Of a DNA stretch of 41,952 nt, positions 24,555 to 33,265 are shown piece by piece (the first letter of the stretch is position 1; every line of letters starts with the position of its first letter). The notes beneath the pieces are model-generated. The model saw only the letters and a program-made list of their open reading frames with translations, was not told the DNA's origin and searched no databases. Source of the DNA: DB1 sp049323655 (GTDB lineage Bacteria; Desulfobacterota; Desulfobulbia; Desulfobulbales; SURF-16); assembly GCA_049323655.1 (NCBI GenBank), contig JBMONO010000037.1, positions 1 through 41,952 of the forward strand. The letters are read 5' to 3'. The position numbers were made by a program, and so were the translations under genes.

Positions 24555-24911
24555 TTAATGGGTCATTTTGCTGATCGTGTTGCTGTAATGACCGGTGATC
24601 ATTTCGTCGAATTCCGAGATGATCCTGGCCCGGGATGCCTCGACCAGGTCGTAGGGCAGGTCGAGAAAGAGGGCGACATCGTCGATGCCTCGGCCCTGAC
24701 CGAAATGCTGTTCGGCAATGATGATCTTGAGTAGATCATCCTGAATGATCGGCCGGAGATTCTCCTCGATGTCCTTCAGGGTCTCACAGGCCTGGGCAAA
24801 GGTCTTTCCCTTGGCGATCTCCCGGCGCATCCGCAATACCGCCTGCTCGTAGAGAAAATCATCATCATGATGAAGGGGGTGATCCGTTTTGCCTGTTTTT
24901 GTCTCTGCCAT
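24555..24911 (-). CDS. Conserved-looking helical protein of unknown function
   Basis: This 118-residue protein is acidic and mostly helical, with no signal peptide. Starting at ATG 24911, it reads through a DDDFLYEQAVLRMRREIAKG helix and ends TISKMTH. It lies 22 bp upstream of the DUF166 gene on the same strand, so a joint function is possible. Longer in-frame starts run into the homopolymer-rich gap (24912-25083), which holds runs of A on the plus strand and no gene. I do not recognise the family. Confidence 0.65.
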   Translation of the reverse strand: MAETKTGKTDHPLHHDDDFLYEQAVLRMRREIAKGKTFAQACETLKDIEENLRPIIQDDLLKIIIAEQHFGQGRGIDDVALFLDLPYDLVEASRARIISEFDEMITGHYSNTISKMTH

Positions 24912-25083
24912 CGTCTGTCGTCTTCCTGTTCGTGCCGTTTTCTGTCGGGGTGAGTCCGCCGGCGTCCGCCGGTGAAAAGATGAGCGGAGAGGCTGAACAG
25001 CCTTCCTGTAATCTGGAAGTGAAACCAGAGAGATTGTCTTTACAAAAAAAAAACAAAAAAAGAAAGGGCAGGGATGATTTTTT

Positions 25084-26244
25084 TTATCGACAGTCGCTGA
25101 GAATTGCCATGATGATCTCCTTGCCGTAGTCGGCCAGCCGCCAGATACGACCCTGACCAAGGGCATTGTCGGCGATGAGCGGGATATCCGCCCTGTCGAT
25201 ACCGGCATCGGTCAGGGTGCGGGGCGCACCGATTTGTTCGAACCAGTCGGCGAGCCGGACAATTGTTGCTGCGGCGGCCTGCCTGTCGTTATCGGCAAGG
25301 GAGAAGAGACGACGGCCGAGGCAGGCGAGTTTGTCCGGGCTGGTCCGGCACTGGTGACGGAGCCAGGCGGGCAGGACAATGGCCAGTCCGGCGCCGTGCG
25401 GGAGATTGTAGAGGGCGCTCAGCGAGTGTTCGATCAGGTGGGCCGGCATGGCGACCCGACCCAGTCCGGCGGCGATCCAGCCATTGAGGGCCAGGGTGGC
25501 GCACCACATGAGATCGGCCCGGGCCTGGTAGTCGTCCGGTGCCTGCAGGGCCCGGTCGCAACTCTCCATGATGGTTGCGATCAGTGCTGCCGTAAAACGA
25601 TCCTGCAAAGGGGTAGCGGGGTCGCGGCTGGTGAGGGAGAATTCGATACTGTGGGCGATGGCGTCGATGGCGCCGAAGGCGGTCTGGTCAGGTGGCACGG
25701 TGAAGGTCAGGGTCGGATCGAGGAGAGAAACCCTGGGGCAGAGCAGGCGGTTGCCGATGCCGAACTTCTGTTGAGTTTCCTCGTTGGTAAGGACCATGCC
25801 ACCGTTCATCTCCGAGCCGGAGCCGGCGGCGGTCAGAACAGAGATGACCGGCAGGGCGCAACGGATACTCTTCTTGGCGCGGAAAAACTGCCAGACGTCA
25901 TGATCGGCAAGTGTTCCGGCAGCAATGGCCTTGGCGCTATCGATGACGCTGCCGCCGCCGGCCGCGACTACCACGTCGATATTTCTGGTCCGGGCCGCGG
26001 CAATGCCGGCCCGCACGTGGGAGAGGATCGGGTTGGACCGGACCCCGCCGTGCTCAGTCACCTCGATGCCGGAATCAAGCAGGGCGGTCCTGATCCGGTC
26101 GAGAACGCCGCTTCTGCTGATGCTGCCCATGCCATAGACCAGGAGCGCCCGTGTCCCCAAGGCTGCGGTTTCCCGGCCGATTTCCGCGAGGATGTCTCGG
26201 CCGAAAAGGATTTTTGTCTGGTTGTGGAGAACGAAATTCTGCAT
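25084..26244 (-). CDS. Iron-containing (type III) alcohol dehydrogenase
   Basis: The 386-residue protein is a group III dehydrogenase of the YqhD/butanol-dehydrogenase branch: start MQNFVLHNQTKILFG, cofactor loop GGGSVIDSAKAIA, and the metal ligands Asp/His in GAIDAIAHSIEF and His in MPAHLIEHSLSALYNLPHG. It reduces aldehydes or oxidises alcohols with NAD(P)H; substrate cannot be read. ATG 26244 gives the family's usual start; a TTG at 26256 adds four residues. It follows rsmA after eight bases. Confidence 0.9.
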   Translation of the reverse strand: MQNFVLHNQTKILFGRDILAEIGRETAALGTRALLVYGMGSISRSGVLDRIRTALLDSGIEVTEHGGVRSNPILSHVRAGIAAARTRNIDVVVAAGGGSVIDSAKAIAAGTLADHDVWQFFRAKKSIRCALPVISVLTAAGSGSEMNGGMVLTNEETQQKFGIGNRLLCPRVSLLDPTLTFTVPPDQTAFGAIDAIAHSIEFSLTSRDPATPLQDRFTAALIATIMESCDRALQAPDDYQARADLMWCATLALNGWIAAGLGRVAMPAHLIEHSLSALYNLPHGAGLAIVLPAWLRHQCRTSPDKLACLGRRLFSLADNDRQAAAATIVRLADWFEQIGAPRTLTDAGIDRADIPLIADNALGQGRIWRLADYGKEIIMAILSDCR

Positions 26245-26252
26245 GAAACGCT

Positions 26253-27119
26253 TCAAGGAGAAAGATTCTTGGCCAGCTCCCGGGTCAGGGCAACATAGTG
26301 TTCGATGGTCAGTTGCTCGGCCCGGATCGTTGGGGCAATCGCCGCCCTGTCCAGGGCGGCAAGCAGACTCTCCTTAGTCTCACCCGGCAGGGTTCCGGCG
26401 GCAAGAGCGTTAAGCAGGGTCTTGCGCCGTTGGCCGAAGGCGGCCCGTACGACCCGGGCCAGCAGTTTTCCGTCATGGGGGGGCAAGGAGCGGACGCGAT
26501 CCGGCGGAGGATCGAAGACGATCCGCACCACCTGGGAATCGACCTTGGGCCGGGGATGAAACTGGCCGGGGCCGACGTCGAGCAGTCGTTCCATTTTGGC
26601 TGCGCCTGCCATGCGCACCGAGAGAATGCCGTACTCCTTGGTGCCGGGGGAGGCGACCAGTCGCATCGCCACCTCCTTTTGCAGCATCAGCACCGCCCAG
26701 GCCATGACCGCCCTGTTGTCGAGCAGCTTGAAAAGCAGCGGGTTGGAGATGGAGTAGGGCAGGTTGGCGACGATTTTCAAGCGGCCGCCGCAGCGTTCGG
26801 CCAGTTCGGTAAAGTCGGCCTCCAGCAGATCCTGGTGAATCAGGGTAACGTTGGCCGGCAGATTCCCCTCGCTCTGCTGCCAGGCGATGATGCCGGCGTC
26901 GATCTCCAGGCCGATGACGTGGTCAACTGCCGCGGCCAGCGGCCCGGTGAGTGAACCGAGCCCGACGCCTAGTTCCACCACCGTGTCGGCTGTGGTAACT
27001 CCGGCAAGTACGACGATCCGTTCTGCCGTCTGCCGGTGGATGAGAAAGTTCTGGCCCAGCTTTTTGGAGGGGGCGAGCTGCTTATCTTTGAGAATCTGTT
27101 TGATCGTCCGGGTACTCAT
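26253..27119 (-). CDS. rsmA: 16S rRNA dimethyladenosine transferase
   Basis: RsmA (KsgA) dimethylates two adjacent adenines near the 3' end of 16S rRNA. The 288-residue protein has KKLGQNFLIH at the start, the SAM site VVELGVGLGSLTGPLA, and the catalytic NLPYSISNPLLFKLL. The C-terminal FGQRRKTLLNAL is also typical. ATG 27119 was chosen because KDKQLAPSKKLGQNF is the family's N-terminus. Its first 38 bases overlap the end of the DUF2062 gene. Confidence 0.95.
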   Translation of the reverse strand: MSTRTIKQILKDKQLAPSKKLGQNFLIHRQTAERIVVLAGVTTADTVVELGVGLGSLTGPLAAAVDHVIGLEIDAGIIAWQQSEGNLPANVTLIHQDLLEADFTELAERCGGRLKIVANLPYSISNPLLFKLLDNRAVMAWAVLMLQKEVAMRLVASPGTKEYGILSVRMAGAAKMERLLDVGPGQFHPRPKVDSQVVRIVFDPPPDRVRSLPPHDGKLLARVVRAAFGQRRKTLLNALAAGTLPGETKESLLAALDRAAIAPTIRAEQLTIEHYVALTRELAKNLSP

Positions 27120-27621
27120 AAAGGGCCATCCGTTCCGCCCGCAGCCGCTGTTTCCGGCGGCGCAGGGACTGGTAGAAAGAAAAAGAAAGAAAATAGCTGG
27201 CAATGGCAAAGGGCAGAGCGAGCAGAATGCCGCCGCCCACCATGACCATGACCGCGTCCCAGCCCAGTTCGGCGATGGCCGCCAAGGTGGCCCGGAATCC
27301 GGCGTGGCCGGAGATGATTCCCATCATGTCGTGGACTCGCTGCCAGGAAAGCTCGCCCGGCAGCAGCAGAGAACCGATGCGCCAGGCTAGATAGTACTGG
27401 AGAAAAAAGGTCAGCGGGTTGCTGACCACGCAGCCGGCCAGAATGCCGGCCAACTTGCTGGCCCGGAGCAACAGGGCGGAAATCAGAATGAGGATGGTGT
27501 GCAGCGGGATGGTGGGGGTGATACCCCAGAAGACACCGACCGCGACGCCGCGGGCGATTTCCCGGGGGTCGCCCTGCAGGCGGAGAAATCTCAGGTAATA
27601 GTAGCGGAAAAAGCGTTTCAT
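27082..27621 (-). CDS. DUF2062 membrane protein
   Basis: The 179-residue protein belongs to DUF2062. It has the N-terminal GDPREIARGVAVGVFWGITPT signature and about four membrane helices (near 35-55, 58-75, 85-95 and 125-150), including SNPLTFFLQYYLAWRIG. The function is unknown. Start and stop overlap tsaD (ATGA) and rsmA (38 bases), so the three are tightly coupled. The C-terminal tail is basic and probably cytoplasmic. Confidence 0.85.
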   Translation of the reverse strand: MKRFFRYYYLRFLRLQGDPREIARGVAVGVFWGITPTIPLHTILILISALLLRASKLAGILAGCVVSNPLTFFLQYYLAWRIGSLLLPGELSWQRVHDMMGIISGHAGFRATLAAIAELGWDAVMVMVGGGILLALPFAIASYFLSFSFYQSLRRRKQRLRAERMALYEYPDDQTDSQR

Positions 27622-28637
27622 CGCCGGGGAGAGAGAGGAGAGCGGGAATAGACATCCATGTCAAAGGTGCCGGTCATCGCCCGGTGAAAGCGGTAATAGC
27701 CGGCCAGGGCAATCATGGCGGCGTTGTCGGTGCAGAACTGGCGGGGCGGCATGCAGACCCGCAGTCCGTTTTCACCGCCCAGCTTCCGCAGCAGCTCCCG
27801 CAGCCGCGGATTGGCCGCCACGCCGCCGGCCAGGACGATGGTTGCGACATTGCAGCGCCGCGCCGCCCGCACCGTCTTTCCCGCCAGCACCTCGACCACC
27901 GCCTCCTGGAAGGAGGCGCAGAGGTCGGCAATCCCCTGATCGTTCTCTGTCATCGGTTTTTGCTTGTGGCTGAGGTAGGTGGCGACCGCCGTTTTGAGGC
28001 CGCTGAAGCTGAAATCGAGACTGTCCGGAGCGAGCCAGGCCCGGGGAAAGGGCACGGCCCGGCGATCTCCCGTTGCCGCCAGGGCGGAGATGATCGGCCC
28101 GCCTGGATAGGGCAGTCCCAGGATTTTCGCCACCTTGTCAAAGGCCTCACCCGCCGCATCGTCCCGGGTCCTGCCGATCAGTTCGTAGCGGCTATGATCC
28201 GTGACGTGAAAGAGCGATGAGTGGCCGCCGGAGGCAATAAGGGCGACAAAGGGAAAGGTCGGCTTCTCCTGACCGAGGAAAACGGAGAAGAGATGCCCTT
28301 CCATATGATCGACCCCGACGTAGGGAATTTCTTTGACCAGGGCCAGGGCCTTGGCAAAGGAGAGACCGACGAGCAGCGAACCAATCAGGCCCGGCCCCTG
28401 GGTGACGGCCAGCCCATCGATTCTCTCCAGGGGGATGCCGGCCTGGCGCAGCGCCTCCTCGACCACCGGGTAGATGTCTTCCAGATGGCGGCGGGAGGCG
28501 AGTTCCGGTACCACTCCACCGTATTGGCGGTGCAGTTCGATCTGCGAGCTGACGACATTGGCCAGCAGCCGGTCGTCATTTTCCATGACCGCCGCCGCTG
28601 TTTCATCGCATGAACTTTCTATGCCCAGTATGATCAT
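27618..28637 (-). CDS. tsaD: tRNA threonylcarbamoyladenosine transferase TsaD
   Basis: TsaD, with TsaB and TsaE, transfers the threonylcarbamoyl group to A37 of ANN-reading tRNAs. The 339-residue protein starts IILGIESSCDETAAAV, binds metal through H111 and H115 in VDHMEGH, and has IASGGHS and VLAGGVAANPRLRE. Length and order are normal. tsaB and tsaE are not in the window. The gene heads the tsaD-DUF2062-rsmA-dehydrogenase run. Confidence 0.96.
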   Translation of the reverse strand: MIILGIESSCDETAAAVMENDDRLLANVVSSQIELHRQYGGVVPELASRRHLEDIYPVVEEALRQAGIPLERIDGLAVTQGPGLIGSLLVGLSFAKALALVKEIPYVGVDHMEGHLFSVFLGQEKPTFPFVALIASGGHSSLFHVTDHSRYELIGRTRDDAAGEAFDKVAKILGLPYPGGPIISALAATGDRRAVPFPRAWLAPDSLDFSFSGLKTAVATYLSHKQKPMTENDQGIADLCASFQEAVVEVLAGKTVRAARRCNVATIVLAGGVAANPRLRELLRKLGGENGLRVCMPPRQFCTDNAAMIALAGYYRFHRAMTGTFDMDVYSRSPLSPRR

Positions 28638-28765
28638 AAAGGAAAAACCGTCATATCCGCCGACCGGAAAGAGAAGAGTGATTGCTTTCCCGGCAGAAAA
28701 GGGGTATCAGATTTTTTTGCCGGGGGACTGTCCCCTTGACGGCCCGGCCGGTCTGGTCGAATTTC

Positions 28766-28898
28766 AATAATGACAAACTCGTAATAAGTCTTTTTTTACC
28801 ACAGAGCGTGCTGAGAGCACAGAGAAAAAATTTTTAATTACAATCAGTTATCTCTGGTCGTTCTGTGGTTGATTTTCAGTTTACGAGATCATCAATAA
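28766..28898 (-). repeat. Single module-B element, reversed, next to moaA
   Basis: This copy is read on the minus strand: it starts GATGATCTCGTAAACTG and ends TTACGAGTTTGTCA. The unit is 28771-28893 and AATAA flanks it on both sides (28766-28770 and 28894-28898); the match can be extended to TCAATAATGACA. The right edge lies ten bases before the moaA start, so any older moaA promoter or leader has been separated from the gene. Bases 28638-28765 hold no gene. Confidence 0.8.
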
Positions 28899-28908
28899 TG
28901 ACAGAGTT

Positions 28909-29985
28909 ATGACATTAAACAAGGCTGAAAAATGTGATCCTGGTCCGGGGAAAAACGCGACCGGCTCCGAAGCCGGCCGGCTCGTCGATCTCTTTAATCG
29001 TTCGATTTCCTATCTGCGGGTCTCTCTCACCGATCACTGCAACCTGCGCTGCATGTACTGCACGCCGCGGGAGATCGACGAAAAACTGGCCCATGACGAT
29101 CTGCTCAGTTACGAGGAGATCCTGCGCGTCATTGGGGTGGCGGTGCAGCTCGGCATCAGCAAGGTGCGGCTGACCGGCGGCGAGCCGCTGGTGCGCCGCA
29201 ATGTCATCTCTTTTATTGAGCGACTGGCAGCAATCCCGAATTTGCAGGATATCCGGCTGACCACCAACGGCGTCTTGTTGAAATCTCTCGATCGCGCGCT
29301 TTACGACGCCGGCATCCGTAAACTCAATATCAGCCTCGACACTCTGAAGCGGGAACGATTTCTCCGGATCACCGGCCGCGATCTTTTTGATCAGGTCTGG
29401 CAGGGGATCGAATCGGCGCAGAGGCTGGGCTTTTCCCCCATCAAAATCAATATGGTAGTGTTGCGCGGCGTTAACGACGACGAGCTGTTCGATTTTGCCC
29501 GCCTCGCCCTGACGGGGGATCTGCAGATCCGTTTCATCGAGTTCATGCCCATCGGCGTCTCCACCATCTGGGGCAAAGACAAGTACGTCTCCTCCGACGA
29601 GATCCGGCAGCGCATCAGGGTTCTCGGTGAGTTGGAAGAGGCCTATTCGCACCACATGGACGGGCCGGCCCGCATCTATCGCTTCACCAGAATTTACGGT
29701 AGTGGGAACAGTAAACCGCGGGGCACGGTCGGCTTCATCAGTCCGATCAGCCACAAATTCTGCGAGAAATGCAACCGGCTGCGCCTGACCGCCGAGGGGA
29801 GGTTGCGTTCTTGTCTGCTGTCCGACCAGGAGACCGACCTCAGGACGATTATCCGCTCCGGCGGCAGCGATGAAGATATCCGCCAGGCTCTGCTCCACAC
29901 AATTCTCCACAAGCCGAAAAGTCACACCCTCTTTGAAGCGGGCGAGAAAAGCTGTCTGGGGCGGATGTCACGGATTGGTGGTTAA
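28909..29985 (+). CDS. moaA: GTP 3',8-cyclase MoaA
   Basis: This radical-SAM enzyme starts molybdopterin synthesis from GTP. The 358-residue protein has the radical-SAM Cys motif C44-x3-C48-x2-C51 in TDHCNLRCMYC, RLTGGEPLVRR, and the second cluster C285-x2-C288-x13-C302. It ends in GG, as active MoaA should. The N-terminus is about 20-30 residues longer than usual. The ATG has no good ribosome site and lies at the edge of a repeat element. The tail overlaps the convergent pheA by 18 bases. Confidence 0.94.
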   Translation: MTLNKAEKCDPGPGKNATGSEAGRLVDLFNRSISYLRVSLTDHCNLRCMYCTPREIDEKLAHDDLLSYEEILRVIGVAVQLGISKVRLTGGEPLVRRNVISFIERLAAIPNLQDIRLTTNGVLLKSLDRALYDAGIRKLNISLDTLKRERFLRITGRDLFDQVWQGIESAQRLGFSPIKINMVVLRGVNDDELFDFARLALTGDLQIRFIEFMPIGVSTIWGKDKYVSSDEIRQRIRVLGELEEAYSHHMDGPARIYRFTRIYGSGNSKPRGTVGFISPISHKFCEKCNRLRLTAEGRLRSCLLSDQETDLRTIIRSGGSDEDIRQALLHTILHKPKSHTLFEAGEKSCLGRMSRIGG

Positions 29986-31071
29986 CGATTGCCGGGCCTG
30001 GGGGTAGGAGCCCAGCCATTCAAAATAGGAGCAGCTCTCCTGTAAGCGTTCACAGGCCTCGGCAATGACCCCGTCCATGTAGTGGCCGAGCATATCGATG
30101 AAAAAGAGATACTTGCCCGGCTCGCCTTTGACCGGTCGTGATTCGATGCGGGTGAGGTTGATGTTGCGACGGGCGAGGATCGCCAGAGTGTCATTCAGGG
30201 CGCCGGGCCGGTCGAGCAGGCCGAGAAGCAGGGACGTTTTGTCCCGGCCGCTCTTGGAAGGTGATTCCTTGCCGATCAGGACAAAGCGGGTGGTGTTGCC
30301 ACGGTAATCCTCGACCCCCCTGACCACTAATTGTAACTGGTATTTTTTGATGGCCAACGAACTGGCAATGGCGGCGACGCTGTGGTCCTCGGCTGCCATC
30401 TGCGCGGCCATGGCGGTGCTGAAAACCGACTGGGTCGGCACGTTCGGCAGCTGTTTGCGCAGCCACTGCCGGCACTGGGCCAGGGGCTGGGAGTGAGAGA
30501 CGATCAGCTTGATGTCGTTGATGTCGCCGGAATGGTTGACCAGATTGTGGGTGATCTCCAGATACTCCTCGCCGCAGATCTTCACTTTGCATTTCATGAA
30601 AGCGTCAAGTGATGAGGTGACCGATCCCTCAATGGAATTTTCCACCGGCACAATGCCGTATTGCACCCGACCGCGTTCCACTTCGTAAAAGGTGTCTTCG
30701 ATGGTTTCGAGCGGCCGGTACTCGGCTGAGTGGCCGAAATACTTCACTGCCGCCAGGTGGGAAAAGGTGGCCTCCGGGCCGAGATAGGCCACCTCCACCG
30801 GTTTCTGGGAGAGCCGGCAGGTGGTGATGATCTCGTGAAAGATGCTGAAGAGAGCATCCTCCGGAAATTCGCCTTTGTTGTCGCGGGTCAGCCGGTCGTA
30901 GATCTGTCGTTCCCGCAGCGGATCCCATTTGGCCCTGTTTTCCCGGGATTTCAGTTGGCCGATCTCCCGGGCGCAGTGCAGCCGCTCCTTCAGTAGTTTG
31001 AGGATGGTATCATCGATGGCGTCAATTCGGTTACGGACGTTGAGTATGGATGCCTGGTTGTTGCCGGTCAT
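29968..31071 (-). CDS. pheA: Bifunctional chorismate mutase / prephenate dehydratase
   Basis: The P-protein makes phenylpyruvate from chorismate. The 367-residue protein has an AroQ chorismate mutase domain (about 1-90; RNRIDAIDDTILKLL), a prephenate dehydratase domain (about 92-270; VAYLGPEATFSHLAA, GIVPVENSIEGSV, ATRFVLIG-type NTTRFVLIG), and a C-terminal ACT domain (about 280-360) with the ESRP motif that binds phenylalanine for feedback control. It is convergent with moaA. Confidence 0.95.
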   Translation of the reverse strand: MTGNNQASILNVRNRIDAIDDTILKLLKERLHCAREIGQLKSRENRAKWDPLRERQIYDRLTRDNKGEFPEDALFSIFHEIITTCRLSQKPVEVAYLGPEATFSHLAAVKYFGHSAEYRPLETIEDTFYEVERGRVQYGIVPVENSIEGSVTSSLDAFMKCKVKICGEEYLEITHNLVNHSGDINDIKLIVSHSQPLAQCRQWLRKQLPNVPTQSVFSTAMAAQMAAEDHSVAAIASSLAIKKYQLQLVVRGVEDYRGNTTRFVLIGKESPSKSGRDKTSLLLGLLDRPGALNDTLAILARRNINLTRIESRPVKGEPGKYLFFIDMLGHYMDGVIAEACERLQESCSYFEWLGSYPQARQSLTTNP

Positions 31072-31131
31072 GGGTGCGGATGATTGGTGTGTTCGTCTGA
31101 TTTTTTGGCGAAAAATGATCGTCTTCTATTC

Positions 31132-31264
31132 TATTTGATGATTTCGTTAAATTAAAATTTTACCACAAAACACAAAGAGATAACTAATTGTAATTCAAAA
31201 TATTCCTTTGTTCCCTCTGTGCTCTCAGTGGTGAAAAAAGACCTTTTGCGAGTGCGTCCTATTT
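31132..31264 (+). repeat. Single module-B element upstream of the CBS gene
   Basis: The unit (31137-31259) begins GATGATTTCGTTAAA, has ACCACAAAACACAAAGAG and CTCTGTGCTCTCAGTGGT arms, and ends ACCTTTTGCGAGTGCGTC. TATTT stands on both sides (31132-31136 and 31260-31264; CTATTT if the preceding C is counted). It is more decayed than the 134-bp copies. Bases 31265-31457 hold no gene. Confidence 0.78.
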
Positions 31265-31457
31265 GGAAAGTCCACTAATAAAGCATATCCGAGGAGATTG
31301 AAAGCGAAAAAGATATTTGCGGATTCTTCGACCTTGAAAAAAAGAGAAAAGTGCTCTAGGGTTGAAAATCATTTGCATCAAGAGGCGCTGCCTGCGCGAC
31401 GGAACAGACGGAACAGAGCGAGGAAAAAGGGTTGTCCCGGATGAGGAAGAGAGCGTG

Positions 31458-32057
31458 ATGAAAATTAAAAACTGGATGAAGAGCAATCCAAAGACCATCC
31501 ATCGGACGGCCCTGCTGCAGGAGGCATCCGAGCTGATGAAAAAGCATTCCATCCGCCATCTGCCGGTGGTTGAGGATGATCAGCTTGTCGGTTTTATCAC
31601 GGAAAGCGATCTTCGCCAGTTTTCCTTTCTTTCCATGGTGGAAAAGATTCCGGTCCACCAGGTCATGGTCCTCAACCCGATTACCGTCAACGCCAATGCC
31701 AGTATCGAAACGGCGGCGCGGCTCATTCACGATTACAAGATCGGCGGCCTGCCGGTCCTTGACAAGAAAAAGCTGGTGGGCATCATTACCGCCTCCGATC
31801 TCCTTTCTGCATTCATCGAAGTGTTGGGATTGTTCAAGGCCTCCACCCGCATTGATGTTGTGGTCGATAAAAAGGGAGGATTGGAGGATGTCACCCGGAT
31901 CATCAACGAAACAGGCGGAGAAATCATCAGCGTAGCCATCGAAAGCCATGCCGCACGACGGAAGGTTCACTACTTCCGCCTGGAACGGTGCAATCCTGAA
32001 CCGATTGTTGCGGCGCTGGAAAAGGCGGGCCACAAAGTGGTCTCGGTTATGGAGTGA
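31458..32057 (+). CDS. CBS-pair and ACT-like domain protein
   Basis: The 199-residue protein has two CBS domains (about 1-60 and 65-125; KHSIRHLPVVEDDQLVGFIT and DYKIGGLPVLDKKKLVGIIT) and a C-terminal ACT-like domain (about 135-199). CBS pairs usually bind adenine nucleotides or SAM; ACT domains bind amino acids. ATG 31458 has GAGGAAGAGAG upstream. Its stop is five bases before the DUF39 start. In methanogens the DUF39 homocysteine protein carries CBS domains itself, so this gene may encode the detached regulatory half. Confidence 0.85.
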   Translation: MKIKNWMKSNPKTIHRTALLQEASELMKKHSIRHLPVVEDDQLVGFITESDLRQFSFLSMVEKIPVHQVMVLNPITVNANASIETAARLIHDYKIGGLPVLDKKKLVGIITASDLLSAFIEVLGLFKASTRIDVVVDKKGGLEDVTRIINETGGEIISVAIESHAARRKVHYFRLERCNPEPIVAALEKAGHKVVSVME

Positions 32058-32062
32058 GGTAC

Positions 32063-33232
32063 ATGGAAACATATACAGTGCAGAAGAGTTACGAGGAAAT
32101 CAACGCCCGGATCAAATCCGGTGAGGCGGTGGTGGTCACGGCCGAGGAGATGGTGGCCATTGTCCGGGAACACGGGGCGGTAGGGGCGGCGGAAAAGGTC
32201 GATATCGTCACCACCGGCACCTTTGCGCCCATGTGCTCTTCAGGCGCTTTCATTAATTTCGGGCACAGCAAGCCGACAACCAAGGCCTCCCGGGTCTGGT
32301 TCAATAACGTTCCGGCTTATGCCGGTCTGGCTGCGGTTGATGTCTACCTCGGTGCCGCGGAGCTGCCTGAAGACGACCCGGTAAACAAGGTCTATCCCGG
32401 TGAGTTCCGCTATGGCGGCGGTCACGTGCTGGAAGATCTGGTAGCTGGTCGGAAGGTGCAGTTGCGGGCGACTGCCTATGGCACGGACTGCTATCCGAAC
32501 CGTCTGCTGGAAAAGGAGGTCACCCTCCAGGACCTGCCCTACGCCATGCTTCTGAATCCGCGCAACTGTTATCAGAACTACAACTGCGCCGTCAATCTTT
32601 CCAGCAAGACGATCTACACCTACATGGGCACCCTGCGTCCCTTCTGTAAGAACGCCAATTACTGCAGTGCCGGTGAGTTGAGCCCTTTGCTCAATGATCC
32701 CTATTACAAGACCATCGGCCTCGGCACCCGGATCTTTCTCGGTGGCGGTATCGGTTATGTCGGCTGGCACGGCACCCAGCACAATCCCGCCGCGCCACGC
32801 CGGGATAACGGCACTCCCTGTCGGCCGGCCGGCACCCTGATGGTCTACGGCGACCTCAAACAGATGAACGCCCGCTGGCTGAAGGGAATAAGCATGCAGG
32901 GGTACGGCGTCACCATGGCGGTGGGCATCGGCATCCCCATTCCCATTCTGAACGAGGAGATGGCTCGCTACACCGGTGTGTCCGACGCCGATCTCGTCAC
33001 CCAGGTGGTTGATTATTCCAACGATTACCCGCAGGGAGTGGCCCGTACCTACGGCGAGGTGACCTATGCCCAGCTAAAGAGCGGCGTCATCGAGGTCAAT
33101 GGCAAGGAGGTGCCGACCGCCCCGCTTTCCAGCGTTGTTCGGGCCAGGGAAATTGCCGAAACCCTGAAAAAATGGATCGATAAGGGTGAGTTTTCCCTGC
33201 AGGAACCGGTGCAGACCCTGCCTTCCCGTTAG
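32063..33232 (+). CDS. DUF39 homocysteine biosynthesis protein
   Basis: The 389-residue protein matches DUF39/COG1900. In anaerobes this family is needed to make homocysteine from aspartate semialdehyde and a reduced sulfur source, without the usual O-acyl-homoserine route. Conserved Cys lie in TFAPMCSSGAF and NPRNCYQNYNCAVN, candidates for carrying sulfur. GGAGTGAGG precedes ATG 32063; a GTG at 32054 is also in frame. The methanogen system includes a ferredoxin partner, not found next to this gene. A LarE-type sulfur transferase follows after 33 bp. Confidence 0.9.
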   Translation: METYTVQKSYEEINARIKSGEAVVVTAEEMVAIVREHGAVGAAEKVDIVTTGTFAPMCSSGAFINFGHSKPTTKASRVWFNNVPAYAGLAAVDVYLGAAELPEDDPVNKVYPGEFRYGGGHVLEDLVAGRKVQLRATAYGTDCYPNRLLEKEVTLQDLPYAMLLNPRNCYQNYNCAVNLSSKTIYTYMGTLRPFCKNANYCSAGELSPLLNDPYYKTIGLGTRIFLGGGIGYVGWHGTQHNPAAPRRDNGTPCRPAGTLMVYGDLKQMNARWLKGISMQGYGVTMAVGIGIPIPILNEEMARYTGVSDADLVTQVVDYSNDYPQGVARTYGEVTYAQLKSGVIEVNGKEVPTAPLSSVVRAREIAETLKKWIDKGEFSLQEPVQTLPSR

Positions 33233-33265
33233 CAGGGAATGTTGCTCGTCAGTTAGGCCATTCCG

